This document shows positions 5,564-12,644 of a DNA stretch of 12,794 nt, piece after piece (within the stretch, counting starts at the first letter, position 1; each line of letters starts with the position of its first letter). Source of the DNA: Lachnospiraceae bacterium UBA4380 (GTDB lineage Bacteria > Bacillota > Clostridia > Lachnospirales > Lachnospiraceae); NCBI GenBank assembly GCA_002390025.1, contig DGRU01000060.1:1-12794 (forward strand), read 5' to 3'. Both the position numbers and the translations under genes were made by a program. Under the pieces are notes generated by a model, which did not search any database, was not told the origin of the DNA, and worked only from the letters and a program-made list of their open reading frames with translations.

Positions 5564-7075
5564 ATGGGGACAAATGGAAAGAATATGGTTCTTGAGATGA
5601 AGGACATCGACAAGTCCTTTCCCGGTGTACATGCTCTGGACCACTGCAGCTTTGACCTTTTCGAGGGCGAGGTGCACGCGCTGATCGGCGAGAATGGTGC
5701 CGGCAAGTCCACGCTTGTCAAGATCATGACCGGCATACACTCTGACTATACAGGCGAGTACACCCTGTTCGGGAAACCTGTGCATTTCAACTCTATCAAA
5801 GAGGCACAGGAGAACGGCATTTCAATCGTGCATCAGGAACTGAATATGATGAACGATCTGACTGTGGCGCAGAACATTTTCATCGGAAGAGAGTCAAAAG
5901 GCTTTTTTTGCAATGACAAAGAGATCAATGCAAAGACAGAAAAGCTTATCAAGGACTTCGAGATCGGTGTCAGGGCGACAGACTTGATCAAGAATTTGAC
6001 CGTCGGCAAATGCCAGATGGTTGAGATCGCGAGGGCTATGTCTTATGAAGCGACAAAGGTTCTGATCCTGGACGAGCCCACGGCCGCCCTGTCCGAGGCT
6101 GAGGCCGAGGACCTGTTTGAGAAGATGGAACAGCTCCGGTCGCACGGGGTGTCTATCATCTTTATCTCCCATCGTCTGGAGGAAATCAAAAGAGTCGCGG
6201 ACCGCGTCACGGTCATGCGTGACGGAAAGTACATTGATACGCTGAACGCCAAGACATGCGATGTACAGGATATTGTCAGGCTGATGGTAGGCCGCGAGGT
6301 CATTGAGGCACCCAAAGCAAAGAGCAATGTCGACCCCGGCGCGCCTGTCGTGCTGGAGGCCAAAAATCTGACTGCGCCCAAGGTCAAAAATGTCTCTTTT
6401 GTCCTGCATCAGGGCGAGATTCTCGGATTTGCCGGACTGGTCGGAGCCGGACGTACGGAGACGATGCGCCTTCTGTACGGCGCGGATCCTATGGAGAGCG
6501 GAGAAGTCCTGGTCAAAGGAAAGCCAATCCTAGTCCATCATTCCAAAGACGCGATCGCAAACGGCATAGGTTACCTGTCCGAGGACCGCAAACGATACGG
6601 TCTCGTGCTGGGACTCCCGATCACGGACAACACAGTATTGGCATCCTACGATAATCCCGAGCTTCACAACAGCATTTTTGTAAACGAAAAAAAATGCGGA
6701 GCAGTTGCGGAAGAGTATGTGAATAAACTCAAGACCAAGACCCCCTCAGTCAGCCAGCTCGTACGAAATCTTTCCGGCGGCAACCAACAGAAGGTCGTCA
6801 TTGCCAAATGGCTTCTGCGTGACTGTGATGTCCTGATCTTTGACGAGCCCACGAGAGGAATCGATATTGGCGCCCGCGCGGAGATCTACTCCCTGATGGA
6901 CTCCCTGGTAAAAGAGGGAAAATCCATTATCATGGTCTCCTCCGATATGACCGAGGTCCTGAAAATGAGCGACCGCATCGTTGTCATGTGCGAGGGACGC
7001 AAGACCGGAGAACTCGATATCGCAGAAGCGACACAGGACAAGATCATGACACTTGCGACCAAGTATACAGACTGA
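5564..7075 (+). CDS. Sugar ABC transporter ATP-binding protein, RbsA/MglA type (two ABC domains)
   Basis: The 503-residue protein carries two ATPase domains in one chain and powers import of a monosaccharide. Domain 1: Walker A GENGAGKST (42-50), signature LTVGKCQ (145-151), Walker B VLILDEPT (166-173) and switch His203. Domain 2: degenerate Walker A GLVGAGRTE (291-299) with Arg in place of Lys, signature LSGGNQQ (403-409) and Walker B VLIFDEPT (423-430). The degenerate second Walker A and the usual length are normal for this CUT2 family, where one site is inactive. The start ATG 5564 has GGTGGAG upstream. It is the first gene of a three-gene operon (ATPase, permease, binding protein). Ribose, galactose, xylose and others are all possible; the sequence does not fix the substrate. 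Confidence 0.95.
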   Translation: MGTNGKNMVLEMKDIDKSFPGVHALDHCSFDLFEGEVHALIGENGAGKSTLVKIMTGIHSDYTGEYTLFGKPVHFNSIKEAQENGISIVHQELNMMNDLTVAQNIFIGRESKGFFCNDKEINAKTEKLIKDFEIGVRATDLIKNLTVGKCQMVEIARAMSYEATKVLILDEPTAALSEAEAEDLFEKMEQLRSHGVSIIFISHRLEEIKRVADRVTVMRDGKYIDTLNAKTCDVQDIVRLMVGREVIEAPKAKSNVDPGAPVVLEAKNLTAPKVKNVSFVLHQGEILGFAGLVGAGRTETMRLLYGADPMESGEVLVKGKPILVHHSKDAIANGIGYLSEDRKRYGLVLGLPITDNTVLASYDNPELHNSIFVNEKKCGAVAEEYVNKLKTKTPSVSQLVRNLSGGNQQKVVIAKWLLRDCDVLIFDEPTRGIDIGARAEIYSLMDSLVKEGKSIIMVSSDMTEVLKMSDRIVVMCEGRKTGELDIAEATQDKIMTLATKYTD

Positions 7076-7120
7076 CCGCTCAGTGGCTGAAAGTTCTTGA
7101 AGAAAAAACAGCCACAGCGG
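7076..7120 (+). other. Intercistronic hairpin between ATPase and permease genes
   Basis: CCGCT (7076-7080) pairs with AGCGG (7116-7120), and GTGGCTG (7083-7089) pairs with CAGCCAC (7109-7115). This gives a 12-bp stem with a 2-nt bulge and a 19-nt loop, starting directly after the ATPase stop codon. No T tract follows, so it is more likely an mRNA processing or stability element than a terminator. Confidence 0.6.
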
Positions 7121-7167
7121 TGTGAAGGTGAGATCTTTTACTTTTCACATTTGGGAGGGAATAATAA

Positions 7168-8157
7168 ATGGATAAAAAAGAAACAGGGGGCTTCATTGCC
7201 TATCTGAAGGGCGACGGTCTGCAAAAGGTCATCGCAGTCGGATGCCTCATCGTCTTATACGTATTTTTCAGTATTTTCGGAAATCATTTCCTGACATCGG
7301 ATACCCTTGTCAGTATCCTGGATTCTTCGTATTATATCGGCTTTCTTGCCATCGGCATGACCTTTGTTGTCATCACAGGGGGAATCGATCTTTCCTGCGG
7401 CACCGTCATGGTCGGCAGCGCCCTGATCGGCGGCGTCGCCTACAATGTGTGGCATGTGCCGGTCGCGCTGTCCATCCTGCTGGTTCTGATCAGCGCGATC
7501 CTCTTCGGCTTCTGCAGCGGCCTTCTGGTCGGCAAGCTGGGCCTTCCGCCCTTTATTGCCACACTGGGCATGCAGTTTATCTCTCTGGGAATCTGCTCGG
7601 TCATCGCCAAGGTGCAGACACAGACCTGGCCTTCCCTCACTTCCGAAGACGGCTGGTTCAAGCGTGTGATTTACAAAAATAACGGTTTCCCGGTCGGCGC
7701 TATCTGGCTGATCGTCTTCTTTGTCATCGGCTGGATCCTTCTTAACAAGACGATCCTCGGCCGCTACACCTACGCAATGGGTTCCAATGAAGAGGCAGTC
7801 GAGCTCTCCGGTATCAAGACTTCCAACTGGAAAGTCATCGTCTATGTCGTAAACGGCTTCTTTGTAGGCCTGGCAGGCATCATTTACGCGGCAACTTATT
7901 CCACCATTACCCCGCAGACCGGCGGCGGACAGGAAATGTACGCCATCGCGGCATGCGTGATCGGCGGCACATCTCTCGCAGGCGGTGTCGGCACCCTCTC
8001 CGGAACGATCCTCGGCGTCTTCGTCATCTCCGTTCTGAAAACAGGACTCCTGTCCATGGGACTTCCCGTCCAGTGGCAGCAGGTTCTGATCGGTGTCGTC
8101 GTTCTGCTTGCCGTACTGGTCGACGTCATCCGCGCAAGCAAGTCCAGGAAAACCTGA
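7168..8157 (+). CDS. Sugar ABC transporter permease, RbsC-like (BPD_transp_2)
   Basis: The 329-residue integral membrane protein is hydrophobic nearly throughout, with about eight to ten membrane segments, and forms the translocation channel, probably as a homodimer because only one permease gene is present. Diagnostic CUT2 permease motifs are GMTFVVITGGIDLSCG (63-78), LPPFIATLGM (126-135) and the ATPase-contact loop GRYTYAMGSNEEAVELSGI (198-216), followed by the conserved GGTSLAGGVGT (267-277). Start ATG 7168 has GGGAGGG 8 nt upstream. Its last codons lie in the first copy of a 31-bp tandem repeat that continues into the intergenic region. The 92-nt gap to the ATPase gene holds a strong hairpin. 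Confidence 0.95.
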   Translation: MDKKETGGFIAYLKGDGLQKVIAVGCLIVLYVFFSIFGNHFLTSDTLVSILDSSYYIGFLAIGMTFVVITGGIDLSCGTVMVGSALIGGVAYNVWHVPVALSILLVLISAILFGFCSGLLVGKLGLPPFIATLGMQFISLGICSVIAKVQTQTWPSLTSEDGWFKRVIYKNNGFPVGAIWLIVFFVIGWILLNKTILGRYTYAMGSNEEAVELSGIKTSNWKVIVYVVNGFFVGLAGIIYAATYSTITPQTGGGQEMYAIAACVIGGTSLAGGVGTLSGTILGVFVISVLKTGLLSMGLPVQWQQVLIGVVVLLAVLVDVIRASKSRKT

Positions 8158-8233
8158 TCAGTGATATAACAAGTACAGGAAAACCTGACCGGAGGTATAA
8201 CAAGTACAGTGAAACCTGATCAGTGATATCGCG
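8141..8233 (+). repeat. Three tandem 31-bp repeats across the permease stop codon
   Basis: Three head-to-tail units lie at 8141-8171, 8172-8202 and 8203-8233. Each opens with AGT(C/A)CAG, continues with GAAAACCTGA or GAAACCTGA, and carries a TATAACA or TATCGCG end. Copy 1 codes the last permease residues (SRKT and stop); copies 2 and 3 are noncoding. There are no spacers. Confidence 0.8.
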
Positions 8234-8260
8234 GAAATCTTCGCTCACAGGCGAAGTTTC
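8234..8260 (+). other. Hairpin between permease and binding-protein genes
   Basis: CTTCGC (8239-8244) pairs with GCGAAG (8251-8256) around a 6-nt loop. GAAA (8234-8237) and TTTC (8257-8260) extend the stem past a single bulged T. No T run follows. In transporter operons such intercistronic structures often allow the binding-protein mRNA to outlast the rest; that role is inferred here. The remaining gap to 8414 also holds CATTTCG/CGAAATG arms (8349-8355 and 8365-8371). Confidence 0.5.
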
Positions 8261-8414
8261 TGATAGATGCAGCTTCATTCCCTGCTCTCCGGCATCCACA
8301 TAATCAGCCTACAGCTTTCATGAAAGGAGACAGGGAATGAAAACCGGACATTTCGAAATACGACCGAAATGTTTTCAACGTTTTTCAACATCTTTTATCG
8401 GGAGGAACCATCTT

Positions 8415-9563
8415 ATGAAGAAAAAAGCACTGAGCGTAGTCCTCAGCCTCGCCATCGCAGGCACTCTGCTGGCAGGCTGCGGCGGATCCGGAAGCAGCAG
8501 CCAGCCTGCATCAAATGCAGGTGCCGCACAAACCGGTGATGCGGCAGCGACAGATGGCGGCTCTATGGACATCAGAATCATCTCCAAGAGCTTCAACAAC
8601 CAGTTTTATCAGGCTGCTTTCAAGGGCGCGAATGACGCAGCAGCCGATCTGGGTGTCACAGTCACAACAAACGGCCCCGACGTTGAGACCAACACCTCTC
8701 AGCAGGTCGAGCAGGTCAAGGCAGCGGTCAACGCAAAGCCCGATGCGATCGTTCTGGCAGCATGCGATACAGATTCTCTGGAAGAAACTCTGACCGCAGC
8801 CAAGGAAGCCGGCATCCCCGTCATCGGATTTGACTCCGGCGTTCCCGGCGACACTACAGGCGCCGTCCTCGCAACTGCGGCAACAGATAACACCAATGCA
8901 GGCGCAAACGTGGCCCAGAACCTGATCGCGGATCCCGCCTTCCAGGAAGCGATCCTCAAGGGCACAGAGGAGAACCCCACTGTTCTCGGTATCCTCGCAC
9001 AGGACGCCACCTCCGGTTCTATCGTCCTTCGTGTCAACGGCTTCATCGAAGAGGCAGTCAAGGATCTCGAGGCTCTCGACGGACTTGCAGGCGCAGTCGA
9101 TGTCTCTGGTCAGGAGAAGTGGACACAGCCCTCTGCGAAGCCCGCAAAGGTCAAGATCGTCGTCACTGTTCCCCCTTCATCCAGCGCAGCTGATATCCAG
9201 TCCGCTTCCAACACAATCTTCAGCACCGACAACCTCGTAGGTGTATTCGCTGCAAACCAGGATGCAGTCAACGGCGTTATCTCCGCTACCAACGACGGCA
9301 CAGACCTCGACAAAGCCAACGGCAAATACAAAGATATCTTTGTAGTCGGATTCGATTCCGGAACTTCCCAGCGTCAGGCAGTCACCAACGGCCAGTTCCT
9401 TGGTTCCGTCACCCAGGACCCTTATCAGATGGGATACCAGGCTGTGACTCTGGCTGTCAAAGCCGCCAACGGTGAAGCTGTTGAAGATGTCGACACCGGC
9501 TCCAAGTGGTACAATGCCGAAAACATCGACAGCGAAGAGATCTCCGTCCTTCTTTACGACTGA
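8415..9563 (+). CDS. Sugar ABC transporter substrate-binding lipoprotein (Peripla_BP_4, RbsB/XylF-like)
   Basis: The 382-residue exported lipoprotein captures a sugar and delivers it to the permease encoded upstream. The signal peptide is MKKKALSVVLSLAIAGTLLAGC with the lipobox LLAGC, lipidated Cys22, followed by a Gly/Ser-rich linker. The fold begins at about residue 50 (MDIRIISKSFNNQFYQ), with 'AKPDAIVLAACDTDSLEETL', 'AGIPVIGFDSGVPG' and 'DIFVVGFDSGTSQ' as recognisable binding-protein segments, then GSVTQDPYQMGYQAV near the end. The start is ATG 8415 with GGGAGGA at 8400-8406. An in-frame ATG at 8337 would put 26 residues before the signal peptide and is rejected as the main start. A GGAG precedes that ATG too, so a second, minor initiation there is conceivable. 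It is the last gene of the transporter operon. Confidence 0.95.
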   Translation: MKKKALSVVLSLAIAGTLLAGCGGSGSSSQPASNAGAAQTGDAAATDGGSMDIRIISKSFNNQFYQAAFKGANDAAADLGVTVTTNGPDVETNTSQQVEQVKAAVNAKPDAIVLAACDTDSLEETLTAAKEAGIPVIGFDSGVPGDTTGAVLATAATDNTNAGANVAQNLIADPAFQEAILKGTEENPTVLGILAQDATSGSIVLRVNGFIEEAVKDLEALDGLAGAVDVSGQEKWTQPSAKPAKVKIVVTVPPSSSAADIQSASNTIFSTDNLVGVFAANQDAVNGVISATNDGTDLDKANGKYKDIFVVGFDSGTSQRQAVTNGQFLGSVTQDPYQMGYQAVTLAVKAANGEAVEDVDTGSKWYNAENIDSEEISVLLYD

Positions 9564-9587
9564 TCGATCAGATAATTAATGAGCCAG

Positions 9588-9626
9588 TCGATCAGGAGGT
9601 CAATCCGCAATTGATCAGGAGATCGA
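9588..9626 (+). repeat. Imperfect direct repeat downstream of the binding-protein gene
   Basis: TCGATCAGGAGGTCAA (9588-9603) and TTGATCAGGAGATCGA (9611-9626) match at 13 of 16 positions with a 23-bp period. The GATCAG core also occurs at 9566-9571 and in the 31-bp repeats before the gene (8155, 8218). Function unknown. Confidence 0.45.
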
Positions 9627-9667
9627 ACAGGAATAACAGCCTGCACAATTATTCCTTATTCTGACAA

Positions 9668-9714
9668 CCGCACCGCGGTCGACCATAAACAGGCGCCCGC
9701 GATGCGGCTTTTTT
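9668..9714 (+). terminator. Rho-independent terminator of the transporter operon
   Basis: CCGCACCGCGG (9668-9678) pairs with CCGCGATGCGG (9697-9707), 10 of 11 positions, followed by CTTTTTT (9708-9714). It lies about 100 nt after the binding-protein stop and 24 nt before the next start codon. Confidence 0.85.
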
Positions 9715-9737
9715 CATAAATACCACAGGGGGTACAT

Positions 9738-10124
9738 ATGCATATCCATTTAGACCATATCACCATCAATGTCAGAGACATGGAAGCCAGTGAACGCTTT
9801 TACGGAGAAGTCCTGGGACTTCCGAAAATGGAAAATGTCGATATGGGAGACCATGAGATCCACTATTTCCAGCTGGACGGCCCGGTCCGGCTCGAGCTGA
9901 TCTCCTACATGGACGATTTTGGCGAACTGAAGGCGAATGTAAAGACCAGGGGGATCTACCGCCACTTCGCAATGGAAACGAAGGATGTGGACGCTCTCTA
10001 TGAAAAAATCAAGGGAGCAGGATATACCTGCCTGACAGAACCCAGTGACGTCGAAAAACTTCATTTCCGCGGCTTTCTGGCGGAGGATCCCAACGGCGTG
10101 GAAGTGGAGTTCCTCCAGCGATGA
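9738..10124 (+). CDS. Glyoxalase/VOC-superfamily metalloprotein
   Basis: The 128-residue cytosolic protein has the two-module VOC fold typical of glyoxalase I, bleomycin-resistance and dioxygenase relatives, at their usual single-unit length. It begins HLDHITINVRDMEASERFY, with fold-defining 'FYGEVLGLPK' and the closing 'LAEDPNGVEVEFLQR'. Candidate metal ligands at the expected places are His7, Glu53 (RLELISY), His76 (YRHFAME) and Glu124 (VEVEF). The substrate cannot be told from sequence. A run of G (9727-9731) serves as ribosome binding site. The transporter terminator lies just upstream and no clear promoter is visible in the 23-nt gap, so it may be transcribed by read-through or from a promoter overlapping the terminator. 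Confidence 0.88.
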   Translation: MHIHLDHITINVRDMEASERFYGEVLGLPKMENVDMGDHEIHYFQLDGPVRLELISYMDDFGELKANVKTRGIYRHFAMETKDVDALYEKIKGAGYTCLTEPSDVEKLHFRGFLAEDPNGVEVEFLQR

Positions 10125-10227
10125 AAACTCCAAAATGGGGTCAGAGCTCATTATGACGCAATGCAAACATCCATAACCAATTAAAATCTGCCGTTATGGC
10201 CTGTTTAGACGGCTGTCTCCAATTATC

Positions 10228-11277
10228 ATGGCTTTATCTTTATTGGCGCATCTCTATTCCTATATTCGTGGCTCTCAGGAGGATGTTGCGACTCTTTCCC
10301 TGCAGTATATTTTAAAACAGTCCCCTGATTTGAATGCTGCATTTACACGACTTGTTTCAAAAGCCTTACAGGTAGAGCCGGGAGAAGAAATACATTATGT
10401 ATGTCAAGTAAAGGGTGATAATAAAGAGCGCCCGGATATTGCTGGTATAAGTGATTCAGGAAAAGAAATGATTCTGTGTGAGGCAAAATTTTATGCAGGT
10501 CTAACGATCAATCAGCCAAGCACATATCTGGACCGCCTGAAAAAAGAGAATGGTCTGGGACTCGTATTTATTTGTCCCGCCGCCAGAAAGATTACCCTTT
10601 GGAGCAAGTTGCTTGAGCTTTGTGAACACAGAAAACTTGAAAAGAATGATGAGTATTGTGTAACTGTTGACGGAGTTCGTATGTCGATCATCACATGGGG
10701 AGAGATAATAGAGACTCTACGCTTTGTTGCATCGACACTATCAGTATCATCGTTATCTGACATAAATCAGCTCGATGGTTTTTGCAGGCTTGTGGATGAG
10801 ACATCTTTTATTCCTTTTGAACAGGAAGATTTCGGCCCTGAGAATGCCAGGCGAGAGGAGCGTCATTATGAAATACTAGATGCCCTCTTTAACTATTTGA
10901 TTGCCGATAAAAGCCTTCATGCAAATGCAAAAAAACTACGGGCAACAGCATATCGTTCAGGATACGTTCGATACATCCGCGTTAAGGGACATGGCTTGTC
11001 TATTTGTTATGACCGAACGATGTGGATGGAAAACGGTTCTGAGGAAACTCCCTATTGGGTTGGAGTTTGTGAAGAGAATTTTGACCAGCCTGAAAGCTAT
11101 CTGCATGTATTTAAAAGATTTCCTGAATCATGGAAAACGGAGAATGGAGACACTTACCTTGCTTTGTTTGCACCGGTCAATGCTTCATTGGACGAGGTTG
11201 TAGAGAGTCTTGCGGGGCAAATTTTAGACTATATTAATGTGATAGATAAAGAGATGGCGGGAAAAGCCGATAAGTAG
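10228..11277 (+). CDS. PD-(D/E)XK nuclease-like protein of unknown role
   Basis: The 349-residue protein has a core matching the PD-(D/E)XK nuclease signature: RPDIAG with Asp70, then MILCEAKFYAG with Glu85-x-Lys87, and a trailing Gln96 (INQPSTYLDRL). The spacing and the strand 'GLVFICPA' after it fit the fold. The N-terminal 60 residues are helical; the C-terminal part (about 205-345) is a separate domain I do not recognise (RYIRVKGHGLSICYDRTMW is its most regular piece). The gene is visibly more A/T-rich than the transporter genes and stands alone, with no methylase or helicase in the window. Foreign origin and a defence or DNA-processing role are possible but unproven. ATG 10228 has no good Shine-Dalgarno sequence, so the start is uncertain. 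Confidence 0.75.
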   Translation: MALSLLAHLYSYIRGSQEDVATLSLQYILKQSPDLNAAFTRLVSKALQVEPGEEIHYVCQVKGDNKERPDIAGISDSGKEMILCEAKFYAGLTINQPSTYLDRLKKENGLGLVFICPAARKITLWSKLLELCEHRKLEKNDEYCVTVDGVRMSIITWGEIIETLRFVASTLSVSSLSDINQLDGFCRLVDETSFIPFEQEDFGPENARREERHYEILDALFNYLIADKSLHANAKKLRATAYRSGYVRYIRVKGHGLSICYDRTMWMENGSEETPYWVGVCEENFDQPESYLHVFKRFPESWKTENGDTYLALFAPVNASLDEVVESLAGQILDYINVIDKEMAGKADK

Positions 11278-11421
11278 GCAGTTGGATAGATCTACTGCCC
11301 TGACGGTGGTAGGTAGAGCGACTACATTTTATTGGCCAAAGCCAGCTTTTTGCCGGGGAAATCGTGATATTGGAAAGTATGTATAGTGGCCACAATATAG
11401 TAGATATGCGAGACGGCTTAA

Positions 11422-11721
11422 ATGAAAATATTAGAATTCTTATCTGGACTAAAAAATAAATCGGTTAGAGAAAATTCTGTCTCAGATTTTAAAAACGACA
11501 CAGATGGTCAATCTTTGATGGTAGATTCTCAGATTCATGATAATCTTTCTAAAGAGGAAGGGAGAACTACGGGAGACGTTTTTACACGAGAAATAATAGA
11601 GTCATTGCAGGCGGACAAAGATGAACTGGGTATAGATGATGAGTTTATTCAACAACTAATCCAATTATTACAAGAAGGGGAGAACAGCACTGAGGATATG
11701 ATAGAGGGGGATCTCACTTAA
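11422..11721 (+). CDS. Small strongly acidic protein, unknown
   Basis: The 99-residue predicted protein has 24 Asp/Glu against 9 Lys/Arg and no signal peptide or membrane segment. The C-terminal half (about 53-87, with DEFIQQLIQLLQEGEN) should be helical. No family is recognised. It follows the nuclease-like gene on the same strand after 144 nt and shares its A/T-rich composition, so the two may be linked as partner genes, or this may be a remnant. The ribosome binding site is poor (GAGACGG about 8 nt before ATG 11422). The gap 11278-11421 holds only a weak hairpin, GGCAGT/ACTGCC (about 11276-11300). Confidence 0.45.
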   Translation: MKILEFLSGLKNKSVRENSVSDFKNDTDGQSLMVDSQIHDNLSKEEGRTTGDVFTREIIESLQADKDELGIDDEFIQQLIQLLQEGENSTEDMIEGDLT

Positions 11722-11756
11722 GAAAATATCTTGAAGAATTCCATCAATATTGTTGA

Positions 11757-12242
11757 TCACTTCATTACGGATGACAATGTTTTCTTTGCATAAAATACCT
11801 CTGCCTCGTTTTTGTAGGCATTTCTGAATTCCATCGGTGTGCAGCCGACATTTTTCTTAAAGGAGGCATAAAAATAGGACAGGTTCGTATATCCGCAGAT
11901 TACGGCGATGTCATCGATCCGGTCATCGGTGTGGATCAGGCGCCTCTGGGCCTCGCCGATCCGACAGCTGACAATGTACTTGTTGACGGTATAAGCCGTG
12001 TATTTGCGGAACTGGCGTGCCAGGTAGTAGACACTGAGGTGGGAGTGGTCCGCAATGTACTCAAGAGAGATATCCTGGGCATAGTTCTTATCGATGTAGG
12101 TGCGGACCTCCTGCATGACTTCTCCATGTTCATTGGTCTCCTGGTCATGCACCGCGTTCTGCAGACGGTCCAGAATAATACAGAGAGAAGTATAAAGGAG
12201 GAACTGGCTGAACAAGCTTGATTCCCACCCGCTTTTCTGTTT
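11757..12242 (-). pseudogene. C-terminal DNA-binding half of an AraC-family regulator (5'-truncated)
   Basis: The - strand frame runs from just after an in-frame stop (about 12243) to TGA at 11757-11759. From about residue 34 of the 152 residues counted from TTG 12215 it is a standard AraC double helix-turn-helix: VRTYIDKNYAQDISLEYIA, then HLSVYYLARQFRK, then the second motif ICGYTNLSYFYASFKKNVG and the signature ending CTPMEFRN. The ligand-binding or sensor N-terminal domain expected of a roughly 250-300 residue regulator is missing. Only TTG 12215 offers a start, with weak ribosome binding support. The frame upstream is closed and merges into a permease fragment, so I read this as a truncated gene. 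A short HTH-only protein cannot be excluded. Confidence 0.75.
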
Positions 12243-12279
12243 TTATACTGCATCCCTTCCGTTACGATTTCCCTCTGTT

Positions 12280-12560
12280 CTCCGCGAAAGTCAGCACGCG
12301 GACAAGGCGCTGCATATGCGTCATGCCCATAGCAGCAGTCGCCTCCATAATGGCAGGATCCACGCCATTCAGACCTGCCAGGAAGTTGCGCAGCAGCAGG
12401 TATTGATTGTAAATCACCAGCGCGATAATCGCCGTCTTCTGCCCCAGACCCGTGAGCGGAATCAATAGAGCCAATAGTGCAAGACTGGGGATGGAATATA
12501 CCATGGAAACGTTGTTTTGAAGAAACAACAATAAAGAGAGCGTAAATGACCAATGAAGAA
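12280..12560 (-). pseudogene. Fragment of an osmoprotectant (glycine betaine/choline) ABC transporter permease
   Basis: The - strand frame contains MVYSIPSLALLALLIPLTGLG (in two parts, from 12504), then KTAIIALVIYNQYLLLRN and GVDPAIMEATAAMGMTHMQ, then RLVRV. This is the central membrane and ATPase-contact (EAA-loop) region of OpuBB/OpuCB/ProW-type permeases: in relatives the loop reads roughly 'GVDPA..EAARGMGMT..Q'. The N-terminal membrane segments and everything after 'RLVRV' are missing, and the frame ends within a few codons in unrelated sequence (stop 12262-12264). No ATPase or binding-protein partner is present, so it cannot encode a working permease. The family identification is from pattern recognition. 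Confidence 0.75.
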
Positions 12561-12603
12561 GGAAGAAAGATGGACCGTAAATCGGATCCAGGAAGCAGAC
12601 TAT

Positions 12604-12637
12604 GGCTGTGAAGAAAAAGGCAGATTTCTTCACAGCC
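12604..12637 (-). terminator. Hairpin downstream of thiC, possible terminator
   Basis: GGCTGTGAAGAAA (12604-12616) and TTTCTTCACAGCC (12625-12637) form a perfect 13-bp stem with an 8-nt loop, 7 nt after the thiC stop codon. No clear T run follows on the - strand, so termination may be partial or the hairpin may protect the mRNA 3' end. Confidence 0.55.
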
Positions 12638-12644
12638 TTGGTGT

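Noticed and set aside
5894..6409. A 171-codon - strand frame inside the ATPase gene
   Set aside because: It is the mirror of a conserved ABC protein; no ribosome binding site or domain supports it.
8141..8233. CRISPR array
   Set aside because: The 31-bp units are directly tandem with no spacers, number only three, and overlap a coding end.
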